NCBI GenBank assembly: GCA_028706835.1
Contig: JAQTVL010000008.1
Coordinates: 1-20,984, forward strand
Direction: 5' to 3'
Source of the DNA: Phycisphaerae bacterium
GTDB taxonomy: Bacteria > Planctomycetota > Phycisphaerae > JAJVII01
DNA: 20,984 bases
In this document: positions 1 through 5,677 of the stretch, piece by piece
How positions within the stretch are numbered: position 1 is the first letter of the stretch
Layout: the number at the start of each line of letters is the position of its first letter
Made by a program: the position numbers and the translations under genes
Notes under the pieces: model-generated
The model's input: the letters and a program-made list of their open reading frames with translations, nothing else
Told to the model about the DNA's origin: nothing
Databases searched by the model: none

Positions 1-2
1 CG

Positions 3-1244
3 CACTCCGACCCGCACTTCTTCCCGGGCATCGAGAACAAGGTCGCCTATCGCACGCGCGACCTGATCGCCGCGCCGATGATCTACCAGGGCCGCGTGAC
101 CGGCGTGATCGAGGTGCTCAATAAGCTCGGCGAAGAGCCGTTCGACGAGGGCGACCTGACGCTGCTTCAGGTGTTCGGAAACCTGGCCGCCATCGCCACC
201 GTCAACGCCCAGCGATATGAGGGGCTGGTCCGCGAGAACCAGTCGCTGCGCAGCAACCAGCCCCACGACGCCAACCAGCTCATCGGCGACGGGCCAGCCA
301 TGACCAACGTTCGCGACCTGTGTAAGCGGGTGGCGGCGTCCAACGTCACGGTGCTGCTGACCGGCCCGACGGGAACGGGCAAGGAAATGGCTGCCCGCTG
401 CATCCACATGTTCTCGCCGCGGCGCGAGCGGCCGTTCATCGCGGTCAATTGCGCCGCCCTGCCCGAGACGCTGCTGGAAAGCGAATTGTTCGGCCACGAG
501 AGGGGCGCCTTCACCAGCGCCGACGCCCGCCGGCTGGGCCGATTCGAGCTCGCGGACGGCGGCACGCTGTTCCTTGACGAGATCGGCGAGATTCCGCTTT
601 CGACCCAGGTGAAATTGCTCCGCGTGCTCCAGGAGCGGGAGTTCGTCCGCGTCGGAGGCGTCGAAACCATCTCCACCGACGCCCGAATCATCGCCGCGAG
701 CAATCGCGACCTGGCCGCCGAGGTGAAGGCAGGCCGATTCCGCGACGACCTCTTCTACCGGCTGCACGTGTTCCCGATCCCGATGCCTCCGCTGCGCGAC
801 CGGCGGGAGGACATTCCGATGCTCGTCGATCACTTCTGCCGCCGCGCCGCCCGCGATCTGAACGTCCAGTTGCCCACCACCACGGCCGAGGCGCTGGCGA
901 TGCTGACGGCCTACGACTGGCCCGGCAACATCCGCGAATTGCAGAACGTCATCGAGCGAGCGACGCTGCTGTGCGCCGGCCAGCCGGTCACGCCGAATCA
1001 CCTGCCGCGCGAGTTGACCGGCGACACCGCGCCGGTGGAACCCGCGCCGGGCAATCGGAGCGACAGCCACGTCGCTGGCGCGCCGGCGACTCTGTGGGAT
1101 TACGAACGCGCTCTGATCGAGCAGGCGATTGACCGCGCCAAGGGCAACCAGACCCAGGCCGCCCGCGACCTCGGCATCAGCCGGGACAACCTGAGATACC
1201 GCATCCAGAAGTACCGAATCCAGACGAAGCGCGGAAAGCGATAG
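3..1244 (+). CDS. Sigma54-dependent transcriptional activator, GAF-AAA+-Fis (5' end outside window)
   Basis: Enhancer-binding protein that uses ATP hydrolysis to open sigma54 RNA polymerase promoters. The reading frame is open from base 3, so the N-terminus lies upstream; the first in-window ATG at 78 falls inside a GAF sensor domain (DLIAAPMIYQGRVTGVIEVLNK) and is not the true start. The AAA+ domain has a Walker A motif GPTGTGKE (363-386), the sigma54-contact loop as GAFTSA (504-521) rather than the usual GAFTGA, a Walker B motif GGTLFLDEIGEI, an R-finger region (FRDDLFYRL) and WPGNIRELQN. The C-terminal Fis-type helix-turn-helix is NQTQAARDLGISRDNLRYR. There is no receiver domain in the visible part; the GAF domain suggests a small-ligand or protein signal. 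Two sigma54 promoters lie 600 and 1040 bp downstream on the same strand, so they are natural candidate targets, which is inference. Family assignment is secure; the signal and regulon are unknown. Confidence 0.95.
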   Translation, partial: HSDPHFFPGIENKVAYRTRDLIAAPMIYQGRVTGVIEVLNKLGEEPFDEGDLTLLQVFGNLAAIATVNAQRYEGLVRENQSLRSNQPHDANQLIGDGPAMTNVRDLCKRVAASNVTVLLTGPTGTGKEMAARCIHMFSPRRERPFIAVNCAALPETLLESELFGHERGAFTSADARRLGRFELADGGTLFLDEIGEIPLSTQVKLLRVLQEREFVRVGGVETISTDARIIAASNRDLAAEVKAGRFRDDLFYRLHVFPIPMPPLRDRREDIPMLVDHFCRRAARDLNVQLPTTTAEALAMLTAYDWPGNIRELQNVIERATLLCAGQPVTPNHLPRELTGDTAPVEPAPGNRSDSHVAGAPATLWDYERALIEQAIDRAKGNQTQAARDLGISRDNLRYRIQKYRIQTKRGKR

Positions 1245-1273
1245 GCGTAAGAGAGATTTCGATCGCGGCGCCG

Positions 1274-1297
1274 ACTGGATTCCAAAACTGGAATCCA
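1274..1297. repeat. Small palindrome built from TGGATTCCA / TGGAATCCA
   Basis: TGGATTCCA (1276-1284) and its reverse complement TGGAATCCA (1289-1297) are separated by AAAC, giving a perfect 9-bp stem with a 4-base loop. It begins 30 bp after the regulator's stop codon. It lacks a T-run on the plus strand, so it is a poor terminator. The same motif recurs at 1421-1460. Confidence 0.7.
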
Positions 1298-1343
1298 AAA
1301 CCGTGCATGGCTCAAATCAACGTAACAGCGGCACGCGCCCTGT

Positions 1344-1396
1344 TCGTAGTGACGCCGTAAGGCGTTTTCCGGAATGCAGTTACAGGCTCACTACGA
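1344..1396. repeat. Nested inverted-repeat element (interspersed repeat type)
   Basis: The outer arms TCGTAGTG (1344-1351) and CACTACGA (1389-1396) are perfect 8-bp inverted repeats. Between them lie a hairpin ACGCC-GTAA-GGCGT (1352-1365) and the palindrome TTCCGGAA (1367-1374). Nested hairpins of this kind resemble the short mobile palindromes common in planctomycete-like genomes. No coding capacity was found. Confidence 0.5.
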
Positions 1397-1420
1397 CCAA
1401 GACATTTGAACCACGCCCAG

Positions 1421-1460
1421 AACTGGAATCCATTTTCCACCCCCGTTTTGGATTCCAGTT
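1421..1460. repeat. 12-bp perfect inverted repeat with TGGAATCCA core
   Basis: AACTGGAATCCA (1421-1432) pairs perfectly with TGGATTCCAGTT (1449-1460) across a 16-base loop. It shares the 9-bp core of the 1274-1297 palindrome, so the core occurs four times within 185 bp. It could be a REP-like element or an operator cluster for the adjacent regulator. Confidence 0.65.
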
Positions 1461-1844
1461 TCCTCCAGAGGAACTTACCCAATCCTTCCCAAGTAGAATT
1501 ACTTTAACACACTACACACTAACGACTTACGCCCGCAGTGTCTGGCTTCGGCAAGGACGAAACAGGGCCATTTGGTTTCTGCGTTCGCGGCGTGGGCCAT
1601 TTGAAGGCGTACCCGTCGCCCCCGCCTTGGCATGTCAGGGGCGAGCCTCTCCTGCTGCCCCATCACCGACCGTGGCCGCGTAACTTGACCCAGAACCGCT
1701 CGCTTCTGTGGGAAAGGCCCCATCCGGCCGTGGGCGATTACCCACCATCCGCGCCCACATTAGATCAACACCACAATCCATTTCGGTTATAGGTCCCAGT
1801 CGCCGTTGAACTTGCGGCTGCCCACGCCCCAACAGCCGCGTCGC
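1461..1844. other. Intergenic stretch without a recognisable gene
   Basis: No open frame here has convincing codon usage, a ribosome-binding site or family resemblance. A 10-bp direct repeat GGGCCATTTG occurs at 1565-1574 and 1594-1603, and a small hairpin GTGGG-CGATTA-CCCAC at 1730-1745. The part from about 1690 to 1790 is where activator sites for the promoter at 1845 would be expected; no clear dyad stands out. Confidence 0.5.
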
Positions 1845-1861
1845 CTGGCACAGCCGTTGCT
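1845..1861 (+). promoter_or_regulatory. Sigma54 (-24/-12) promoter, upstream of a predicted small RNA
   Basis: CTGGCACAGCCGTTGCT matches the RpoN consensus TGGCAC-N5-TTGCW at every defined position. The invariant GG (1847-1848) and GC (1859-1860) are separated by exactly 10 bases. The predicted start of transcription is near 1872. No protein gene begins just downstream; an intrinsic terminator follows at 1994-2021. Confidence 0.75.
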
Positions 1862-1871
1862 GCTCTCTAGT

Positions 1872-2021
1872 AGCGAGGGACCCAACGGGCCGTGCAGCGG
1901 CGGCCCGGAGAACAGGTCAGCCGACGCTCCTGGGATCGCCTCGGGAGAAGAGCGAGCCCCGAACCGACGGTAGGCCTGTCCTCGATGTGTCCGAAGAGGC
2001 GCCCATTTGGCGTCTCTTTTC
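1872..2021 (+). ncRNA. Predicted sigma54-dependent small RNA of about 150 nt
   Basis: The 5' end is inferred from the -24/-12 promoter at 1845-1861 and the 3' end from the intrinsic terminator at 1994-2021. Predicted pairings include a 7-bp stem CGGGCCG/CGGCCCG (1886-1892 with 1901-1907), ACAGG/CCTGT (1912-1916 with 1975-1979), CGCTC/GAGCG (1925-1929 with 1950-1954) and the terminator hairpin. No ORF in the interval has a ribosome-binding site or plausible protein. It does not show the hallmarks of tmRNA, RNase P RNA, SRP RNA or 6S RNA. By analogy with known RpoN-driven regulatory RNAs it may act on mRNAs by base pairing, but its targets are unknown. The promoter and terminator are read from sequence; the RNA itself is inference. 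Confidence 0.55.
1994..2021 (+). terminator. Intrinsic terminator of the predicted small RNA
   Basis: AGAGGCGCC (1995-2003) pairs with GGCGTCTCT (2009-2017) with one G-U wobble and a 5-base loop. It is followed directly by TTTTCTT. The T-run lies only on the plus-strand side. Confidence 0.7.
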
Positions 2022-2287
2022 TTGTACGTCCAGCGCAGCATTCGCCGGCGACCCCGCCAAGCCTGTCCGGTAACTGTGTGGCTTTTCGGGGCGACTCAAC
2101 TGCCTCGGCCGATGGGACCGGATAACAGCGTTGTTTTTTGGCAACACGGTCGCCGGGTTCACGTTGCGAAAAATCAACATGGCCGAACGTCCGGCACCGG
2201 TTCCAGCCACCCCCAACAGTTTTTTCCGATTCTTAAGTCACATTCTGGAAACATCTTGCGATAATCTCCTCCGCGTCCACCCGCCAT
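2022..2287. other. Intergenic region upstream of the second sigma54 promoter
   Basis: No gene was seen. This interval separates the small-RNA terminator from the promoter at 2288 and should contain the activator sites for that promoter. It includes a GTTG-N8-CAAC dyad at about 2132-2147, and ATCAACA at 2173-2179, a heptamer also found at 1764-1770 upstream of the first sigma54 promoter. Neither is strong evidence on its own. Confidence 0.4.
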
Positions 2288-2304
2288 CTGGCACGCCGCT
2301 TGCA
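2288..2304 (+). promoter_or_regulatory. Sigma54 (-24/-12) promoter of the 83-residue protein gene
   Basis: CTGGCACGCCGCTTGCA is a near-ideal RpoN promoter, including the G after TGGCAC. GG (2290-2291) and GC (2302-2303) are 10 bases apart. The predicted start near 2315 gives a 26-nt leader that contains the ribosome-binding site AAGAGAGG (2324-2331). Confidence 0.85.
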
Positions 2305-2340
2305 TTACAGTATTTGCGGCTTTAAGAGAGGATGCTTCTC

Positions 2341-2592
2341 ATGACTCACGAGACATTGGCACGCCAACTGGTGGATGTGACGGTCGACCTGTCGGTCCTG
2401 CCCGCCAGCTATCGCGCGGACCTTCGCCGCATGTTACGCGAGCAGATGGACCAGAAGGACCCCGCCCTGCTGGCTGAGCAGTGCATGGAATACCTGACGC
2501 TGGCGATCAAGTACATGAACTTTGACCTCGAGGCCACGCGCCGCGAGAACGAGTATCTCCGCAGCATGTTGGAGAATCAGTCCGAGATGTGA
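2341..2592 (+). CDS. Small alpha-helical protein of unknown function (83 aa), sigma54-controlled
   Basis: The family is not recognised. I chose ATG 2341 over the in-frame ATG at 2332 because AAGAGAGG (2324-2331) sits 9 bases from 2341 but directly abuts 2332. The product is soluble, without signal peptide or membrane segment, and is predicted almost wholly helical. Residues 20-60 contain PASYRADLRRMLREQM and LAEQCMEYLTLAIKYMNFD; the C-terminal LEATRRENEYLRSMLENQ has heptad spacing typical of a short coiled coil, so it may dimerise or bind a partner protein. It has a monocistronic layout, with a sigma54 promoter 37 bp upstream and a hairpin at 2718-2751 downstream. Its position after a sigma54 activator suggests a dedicated output of that regulator. 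The function cannot be read from sequence. Confidence 0.8.
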   Translation: MTHETLARQLVDVTVDLSVLPASYRADLRRMLREQMDQKDPALLAEQCMEYLTLAIKYMNFDLEATRRENEYLRSMLENQSEM

Positions 2593-2717
2593 CGGTTCGC
2601 CGATCTTTTGCCCGCCACGCGGGCGGAAAGGAACCCCAGGCCGGACCCAAACGATCGCCGACCGCAGACTCCCCTCACGGTCGGCCGACCAAGCGCTGGA
2701 GGGGACCCATTACTCAA

Positions 2718-2760
2718 GAGGCGCAGGCTGGAGCGACCCGGCCTGCGCCTCACTTCATTT
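2718..2760 (+). terminator. Likely terminator of the 83-aa protein gene
   Basis: GAGGCGCAGGC (2718-2728) pairs perfectly with GCCTGCGCCTC (2741-2751), an 11-bp GC-rich stem with a 12-base loop. The following ACTTCATTT is only moderately T-rich, so a role as a repeat is also possible. Confidence 0.5.
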
Positions 2761-2767
2761 CAATTCG

Positions 2768-2850
2768 GAATGTGGAATGCGGAATTCGGGATGAAGGACA
2801 AAGAACGACGCGCCGTCGCGCATGTCTTTTCATTCCGCATCCCGCATCTC
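2768..2850. repeat. Degenerate heptamer array in both orientations
   Basis: Four tandem variants of a 7-mer (GGAATGT, GGAATGC, GGAATTC, GGGATGA) start near 2768. The reverse-complement form (CATTCCG, CATCCCG, CATC) follows near 2831-2848, just before the end of the Dabb gene. The two halves form an imperfect inverted repeat. Confidence 0.5.
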
Positions 2851-2852
2851 TC

Positions 2853-3152
2853 TCACTCCGCGTCGTAGACGACGACTTTCTTCCAACCCGCGGAGAAATC
2901 GGCCAGCAGCTTCGTGTGCAACGGATCGACCTGGTAGGCGTTCTGCTCTGCGACGTTGTCGAACAGGACCGTCAGCGCGAAATCGTAGGACGAATCGAGC
3001 ACCGCCCGCTCCTTCATCGGCGCGGGCGTGCCGACGAATAGCTGCTTGACCGTGTTGATGCGGGTCAATCCCTCCAGCGCCTTGCGGAAGGCTGTGCGAT
3101 CCGCCTGCGATACGCTGTCCTTCAGCCAGAAGATCACGGTGTGTACGAGCAT
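2853..3152 (-). CDS. Dabb (stress-responsive A/B barrel) domain protein, 99 aa
   Basis: Single-domain ferredoxin-like protein. Typical family features are the N-terminal strand MLVHTVIFWLKDSVS with the conserved HTVIFWLK, a helix of the type TAFRKALEGL, the middle strand SYDFALTVLFDNVAEQNAYQ, and the closing HTKLLADFSAGWKKVVVYD. Dabb proteins usually dimerise through their sheets; roles vary from stress proteins to small-molecule enzymes, so no reaction can be assigned. An in-frame extension to 3353 is open, but it runs through a palindromic repeat. The ATG at 3152 has the Shine-Dalgarno AGGAG 8 bases upstream and matches family length. The start codon overlaps a TAA stop (TAATG) of a short upstream frame. 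Confidence 0.9.
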   Translation of the reverse strand: MLVHTVIFWLKDSVSQADRTAFRKALEGLTRINTVKQLFVGTPAPMKERAVLDSSYDFALTVLFDNVAEQNAYQVDPLHTKLLADFSAGWKKVVVYDAE

Positions 3153-3247
3153 TATTGGGTCTCCTGTGAATCCAAGTTGGCTGCCAGTATCCGCCAGAGG
3201 TGATCCGTCTGCAACGGCAAATCGCGGCCGATGAACTCCGCCGTCAT
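3152..3247 (-). pseudogene. Short ORF or gene remnant coupled to the Dabb gene
   Basis: A 31-codon frame (MTAEFIGRDLPLQTDHLWRI and 11 more residues) ends in a TAA whose last base is the A of the Dabb ATG, the TAATG arrangement typical of translational coupling. The frame stays open upstream but hits a TAG inside the palindromic element at 3261-3354, with no other start codon. It may be the 3' remnant of a gene cut by that element, or a genuine tiny ORF. The composition reads like real protein, but no family is recognised. Confidence 0.3.
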
Positions 3248-3260
3248 CGCCTCTTCGCAG

Positions 3261-3354
3261 TTTGTGGAGTGCGGTAGCGCAGCTACCGCTTTTGAGGTGC
3301 AGTCGCGACTTGGCGCCGCGCCACAGCGGTAGCTGCGCTACCGCACTCCACAAA
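3261..3354. repeat. REPIN-like element: two nested palindromes in inverted orientation
   Basis: The arms 3261-3289 and 3326-3354 are perfect 29-bp inverted repeats separated by 36 bp. Each arm contains its own hairpin GCGGTAGC-GCA-GCTACCGC (or complement). Two REP palindromes in opposite orientation are the architecture of REPINs mobilised by RAYT transposases; no such transposase is in this window. No T-run marks it as a dedicated terminator. Confidence 0.75.
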
Positions 3355-3364
3355 AGGACATTCA

Positions 3365-3398
3365 GAATAAGAACGCCCGATCCGTTGGGACCGGGCGT
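3365..3398 (-). terminator. Intrinsic terminator of the aminotransferase gene
   Basis: On the minus strand the stem 3398-3388 pairs with 3383-3373 (ACGCCCG plus three further pairs, one mismatch) around a 4-base loop. TCTTATTCT follows. It sits 37 bp after the stop codon at 3435. Confidence 0.6.
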
Positions 3399-3434
3399 CT
3401 TCGCCTCATCTGCGTAATCTGCGGATGTCCAGCC

Positions 3435-4871
3435 TTACTTCTTCCTCGCCGCGACGGGTTCGCCGGCGCAGCAGGGGCAAGTCCGGCCTGTGCTTGTACC
3501 CGCGATCGCCTTGGCCATCGCGGCGTCCAGCACACCCAGGCCATCGAGCATCGCCTCCTCGGTGATGCACAGCGGCGGGGCGATCTTCACCGAGCCGCCG
3601 CCCTTGCCGACCGGCGCGAAGAACAGCAGGCCCTGCTCGATGCAGTTGCTGACGATGTCGAAGGCGAGGTCCGCGTCCGGATCGGTCATGCCGGGCTTGA
3701 CGATCTGGAGCGAGCCGACGAGGCCCTTGCCAGCCGCCATGCCCACGACCTTTGGATACTTGGCCATCAGCTTGTCCAGGCCCTTTTGAAGCACGTCGCC
3801 GACCTTGGCGGCGTTCTCGACCAAACCTTCCTTCTCGATCACGCTCAGCGACGCCAACGCGGCCGCCGCGCAGATCGGCGAGCCGGAGTGCGTGCTCGTC
3901 ATCGTGCCCGGCTCGTACTGGTCCATGATTTCCGGCCGGCCGATGACCGCGGACAGCGGCAGCGAACTGGAGATGCCCTTGCCGCAGGCGATCAGGTCGG
4001 CCTTGACGCCATAGTGCTCAAAGCCGAACCACTTGCCGCAGCGTCCGAAGCCGGCCTGCACTTCGTCGAAGATCATCAGGGCGCCGTTCTTGTCACACCA
4101 GGCCCGCATGGCCTTGGCGTACTCGACGGGCAGGAACTTGCACGACCCGCCGGGATACGTCTCGGTGATGACGGCGCAGACATCCGCGGGCTTCACGCCG
4201 GCCTTGGCCAGCGTCTGCTCGAACACCTTGAAGCTGACATCCGTCTGGCGGAACCCGTCGGGATACGGCACCTGCACGAACGACTTGCTGCTGGCTACGT
4301 CCGGCGGAATCCAGGCCTTCAGCGCCGGGCTGCCGCCCATCATCTGGGCGCCCATCGTCCGGCCGTGGAAGCCGTCGACGAAACTGACGACGACGTGCTT
4401 GCTCTTGCTGATCTTCTGGCCCCAGGTCATGGCCAGCTTCATGCAGCACTCGGTGGCCTCGGCCCCGGTTGACAGCAGGAACACCTTCTTGCACGGCTCG
4501 GGGGCGACGCGGGCCAGCGCCTCGACCAGGCCGGCACGTTCGGCGTTCGGGAAGCAATACGACGCAACCAGCACGCGATTGGCGGTGTCGGCGATCGCCT
4601 TGGCGATCGCGGGATGGCCATGGCCGGCGTTGGTGATCAGCACGCCGGAGCTGAAGTCCAGCCACATGTTGCCGTAGGGGTCGAACACGTTGACGCCCTT
4701 GGCATGGTCCCAGATGACCGGCGGCTGGCCGCGCATCGACCGGGCCTCGTTCGCCCGCAGCTTTTCGAGCAGTGACACGGATGCCGGGACCGGGATATCG
4801 GTGACGATCCGCCGGAACTTGGTATCGACCTTGGCGACCTTCTTCGGGGTGAGCGGAAATTCCTTGCCCAT
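3435..4871 (-). CDS. Class III (omega) aminotransferase, PLP-dependent, 478 aa
   Basis: Transfers an amino group from an amine, omega-amino acid or lysine/ornithine-type substrate to a keto acid, in the cytoplasm. The fold-type I signature is complete: the phosphate-binding STGAEATE (134-141), SFVDGFHGRTMG (163-174), IFDEVQAGFGRCGKW (267-281) and the PLP lysine K298 in IACGKGISSSLPLSAVIG. It most resembles the 4-aminobutyrate/2,2-dialkylglycine/lysine aminotransferase group, but the substrate cannot be fixed from sequence. The start at 4871 has GGAGAGGA upstream; the longer frame to 4919 begins with a run of leucines and no ribosome site. The C-terminal tail after residue 460 ends TGRTCPCCAGEPVAARKK, a Cys-rich addition beyond the usual family end. 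It appears to be its own transcription unit, with a putative promoter near 4973-5002 and a terminator after the stop. Confidence 0.92.
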   Translation of the reverse strand: MGKEFPLTPKKVAKVDTKFRRIVTDIPVPASVSLLEKLRANEARSMRGQPPVIWDHAKGVNVFDPYGNMWLDFSSGVLITNAGHGHPAIAKAIADTANRVLVASYCFPNAERAGLVEALARVAPEPCKKVFLLSTGAEATECCMKLAMTWGQKISKSKHVVVSFVDGFHGRTMGAQMMGGSPALKAWIPPDVASSKSFVQVPYPDGFRQTDVSFKVFEQTLAKAGVKPADVCAVITETYPGGSCKFLPVEYAKAMRAWCDKNGALMIFDEVQAGFGRCGKWFGFEHYGVKADLIACGKGISSSLPLSAVIGRPEIMDQYEPGTMTSTHSGSPICAAAALASLSVIEKEGLVENAAKVGDVLQKGLDKLMAKYPKVVGMAAGKGLVGSLQIVKPGMTDPDADLAFDIVSNCIEQGLLFFAPVGKGGGSVKIAPPLCITEEAMLDGLGVLDAAMAKAIAGTSTGRTCPCCAGEPVAARKK

Positions 4872-4972
4872 GATGCGTCCTCTCCAAGCGAAAAATAAGA
4901 GTAACAGTAACAGAGTCACGGCCGTTCGCGTCGCGGGCGGTGAATCCAGCCCGGCGGCTCGCGAACCCCAAC

Positions 4973-5002
4973 ATTCTACATAAAACCGCCCCCTGGCCGC
5001 AA
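4973..5002 (-). promoter_or_regulatory. Possible sigma70-type promoter of the aminotransferase gene
   Basis: On the minus strand TTGCGG and TAGAAT are separated by 18 bases. The -10 box matches 5 of 6 positions, the -35 only about half. It would give a leader of about 95 nt. Confidence 0.3.
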
Positions 5003-5091
5003 GGTTCCGACTTGACCTGCCGTTGTTCCGATGCCGGCGCAGCCAGCCTTGGAGTGCGCCTCCGGCGAGCGAAGAACGCGCCCGGCCGGGC

Positions 5092-5553
5092 TCACTTCGC
5101 CGGCTTGGGCGGCTGGCCTGGGCGGGCGGGACGCGGGCCTCGCCCGGCGGCGCCCACGCCGGCGCTGCCCACCTGCACGTAGATCATCCGCGCCTCGTAG
5201 AGCAACTGGTCGAGGTGGCCCTTCTCTTCGGGCGTCAGGTTGCCCTTGGTCTTCTCCTCGAGGATGCCGATCAGATCGATGTAGTGCTTGGCCAGCGGCG
5301 GGCTCAGCACCGCCTTGCCCGTCTGCGGATCGGCGATCTGGCCGAGGAAGAATAGCGCCTGCGACCCGAGCATTTCCAGCAGCTCGGCGAAACTGGCCGG
5401 CGGCAGGCCCTCCGGGCCGACAGCGCCACCCGCGGCTGCGGCACCCGCCTCGGCGGCCGGCTTGTCCACCTGCTTGGCCAGTTTCTCTTTCTCCTCCTGG
5501 GCCTGTTTCTTCCAGTCGGAGTCGATCTGAAGTTTCGGTGCGTCGTCTGCCAT
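5092..5553 (-). CDS. DUF1844 domain protein, 153 aa
   Basis: Conserved protein of unknown function. The N-terminal 45 residues are charged then Ala/Gly-rich (a low-complexity linker). DUF1844 follows at about 50-125, with the characteristic FAELLEMLGSQALFFLGQI, DPQTGKAVLSPPLAKHYIDL and ILEEKTKGNLTPEEKGHLDQ. The tail is Gly/Pro/Arg-rich (GRGPRPARPGQPPKPAK), ending in lysine. It has no signal peptide or membrane helix. ATG 5553 has GGAG 7 bases upstream. It lies 124 bp after pyrG on the same strand, a gap filled by short tandem repeats, so read-through from pyrG is possible but not shown. Family assignment is good; the role is unknown. Confidence 0.9.
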   Translation of the reverse strand: MADDAPKLQIDSDWKKQAQEEKEKLAKQVDKPAAEAGAAAAGGAVGPEGLPPASFAELLEMLGSQALFFLGQIADPQTGKAVLSPPLAKHYIDLIGILEEKTKGNLTPEEKGHLDQLLYEARMIYVQVGSAGVGAAGRGPRPARPGQPPKPAK

Positions 5554-5562
5554 GGGTCACTC

Positions 5563-5675
5563 CAGTGGTCAGGGATCAGTGGTCAGGGATCAGTGGTCAG
5601 TGATCAGTTCCAATTGGCCTGTACCCAGCGGCGAGGGTCGCATGAACTGACCACTGACCGCTGGACACTGACCAC
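5563..5675. repeat. 14-bp tandem repeat with an inverted partner in the pyrG-DUF1844 gap
   Basis: Three direct copies of CAGTGGTCAGGGAT (third copy CAGTGGTCAGTGAT) span 5563-5604. GGTCAGTGATCAGTTC (5595-5610) is mirrored by GAACTGACCACTGACC (5644-5659) with one mismatch; further TGACCACT copies follow to 5675. Copy number is too low and there are no spacers, so it is not CRISPR. Confidence 0.65.
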
Positions 5676-5677
5676 TC

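Noticed and set aside
1500..2025. Housekeeping RNA (tmRNA, RNase P RNA, SRP RNA or 6S RNA)
   Set aside because: I looked for the tRNA-like ends of tmRNA, the P4 core of RNase P, the SRP tetraloop region and a long 6S-like hairpin; none was convincing.
1787..2216. Several small open frames in the region of the predicted small RNA
   Set aside because: They overlap one another on both strands, lack ribosome sites and cross the terminator hairpin.
2251..2267. TGGAAACATCTTGC as a third sigma54 promoter
   Set aside because: GG and GC are 9 bases apart, not 10, and the -24 box lacks the CAC; the site at 2288 is far better.
2589..3041. Overlapping plus-strand frames after the 83-aa gene
   Set aside because: They run across a terminator hairpin, repeats and the antisense of Dabb; there is no ribosome site and the composition is like shadow frames.
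3153..3353. 166-aa version of the Dabb protein
   Set aside because: The extra N-terminus is translated from a palindromic repeat and has no ribosome site, whereas the ATG at 3152 does and fits the family length.
5563..5675. CRISPR array
   Set aside because: The repeats are 14 bp and contiguous without spacers, and no cas gene is present.
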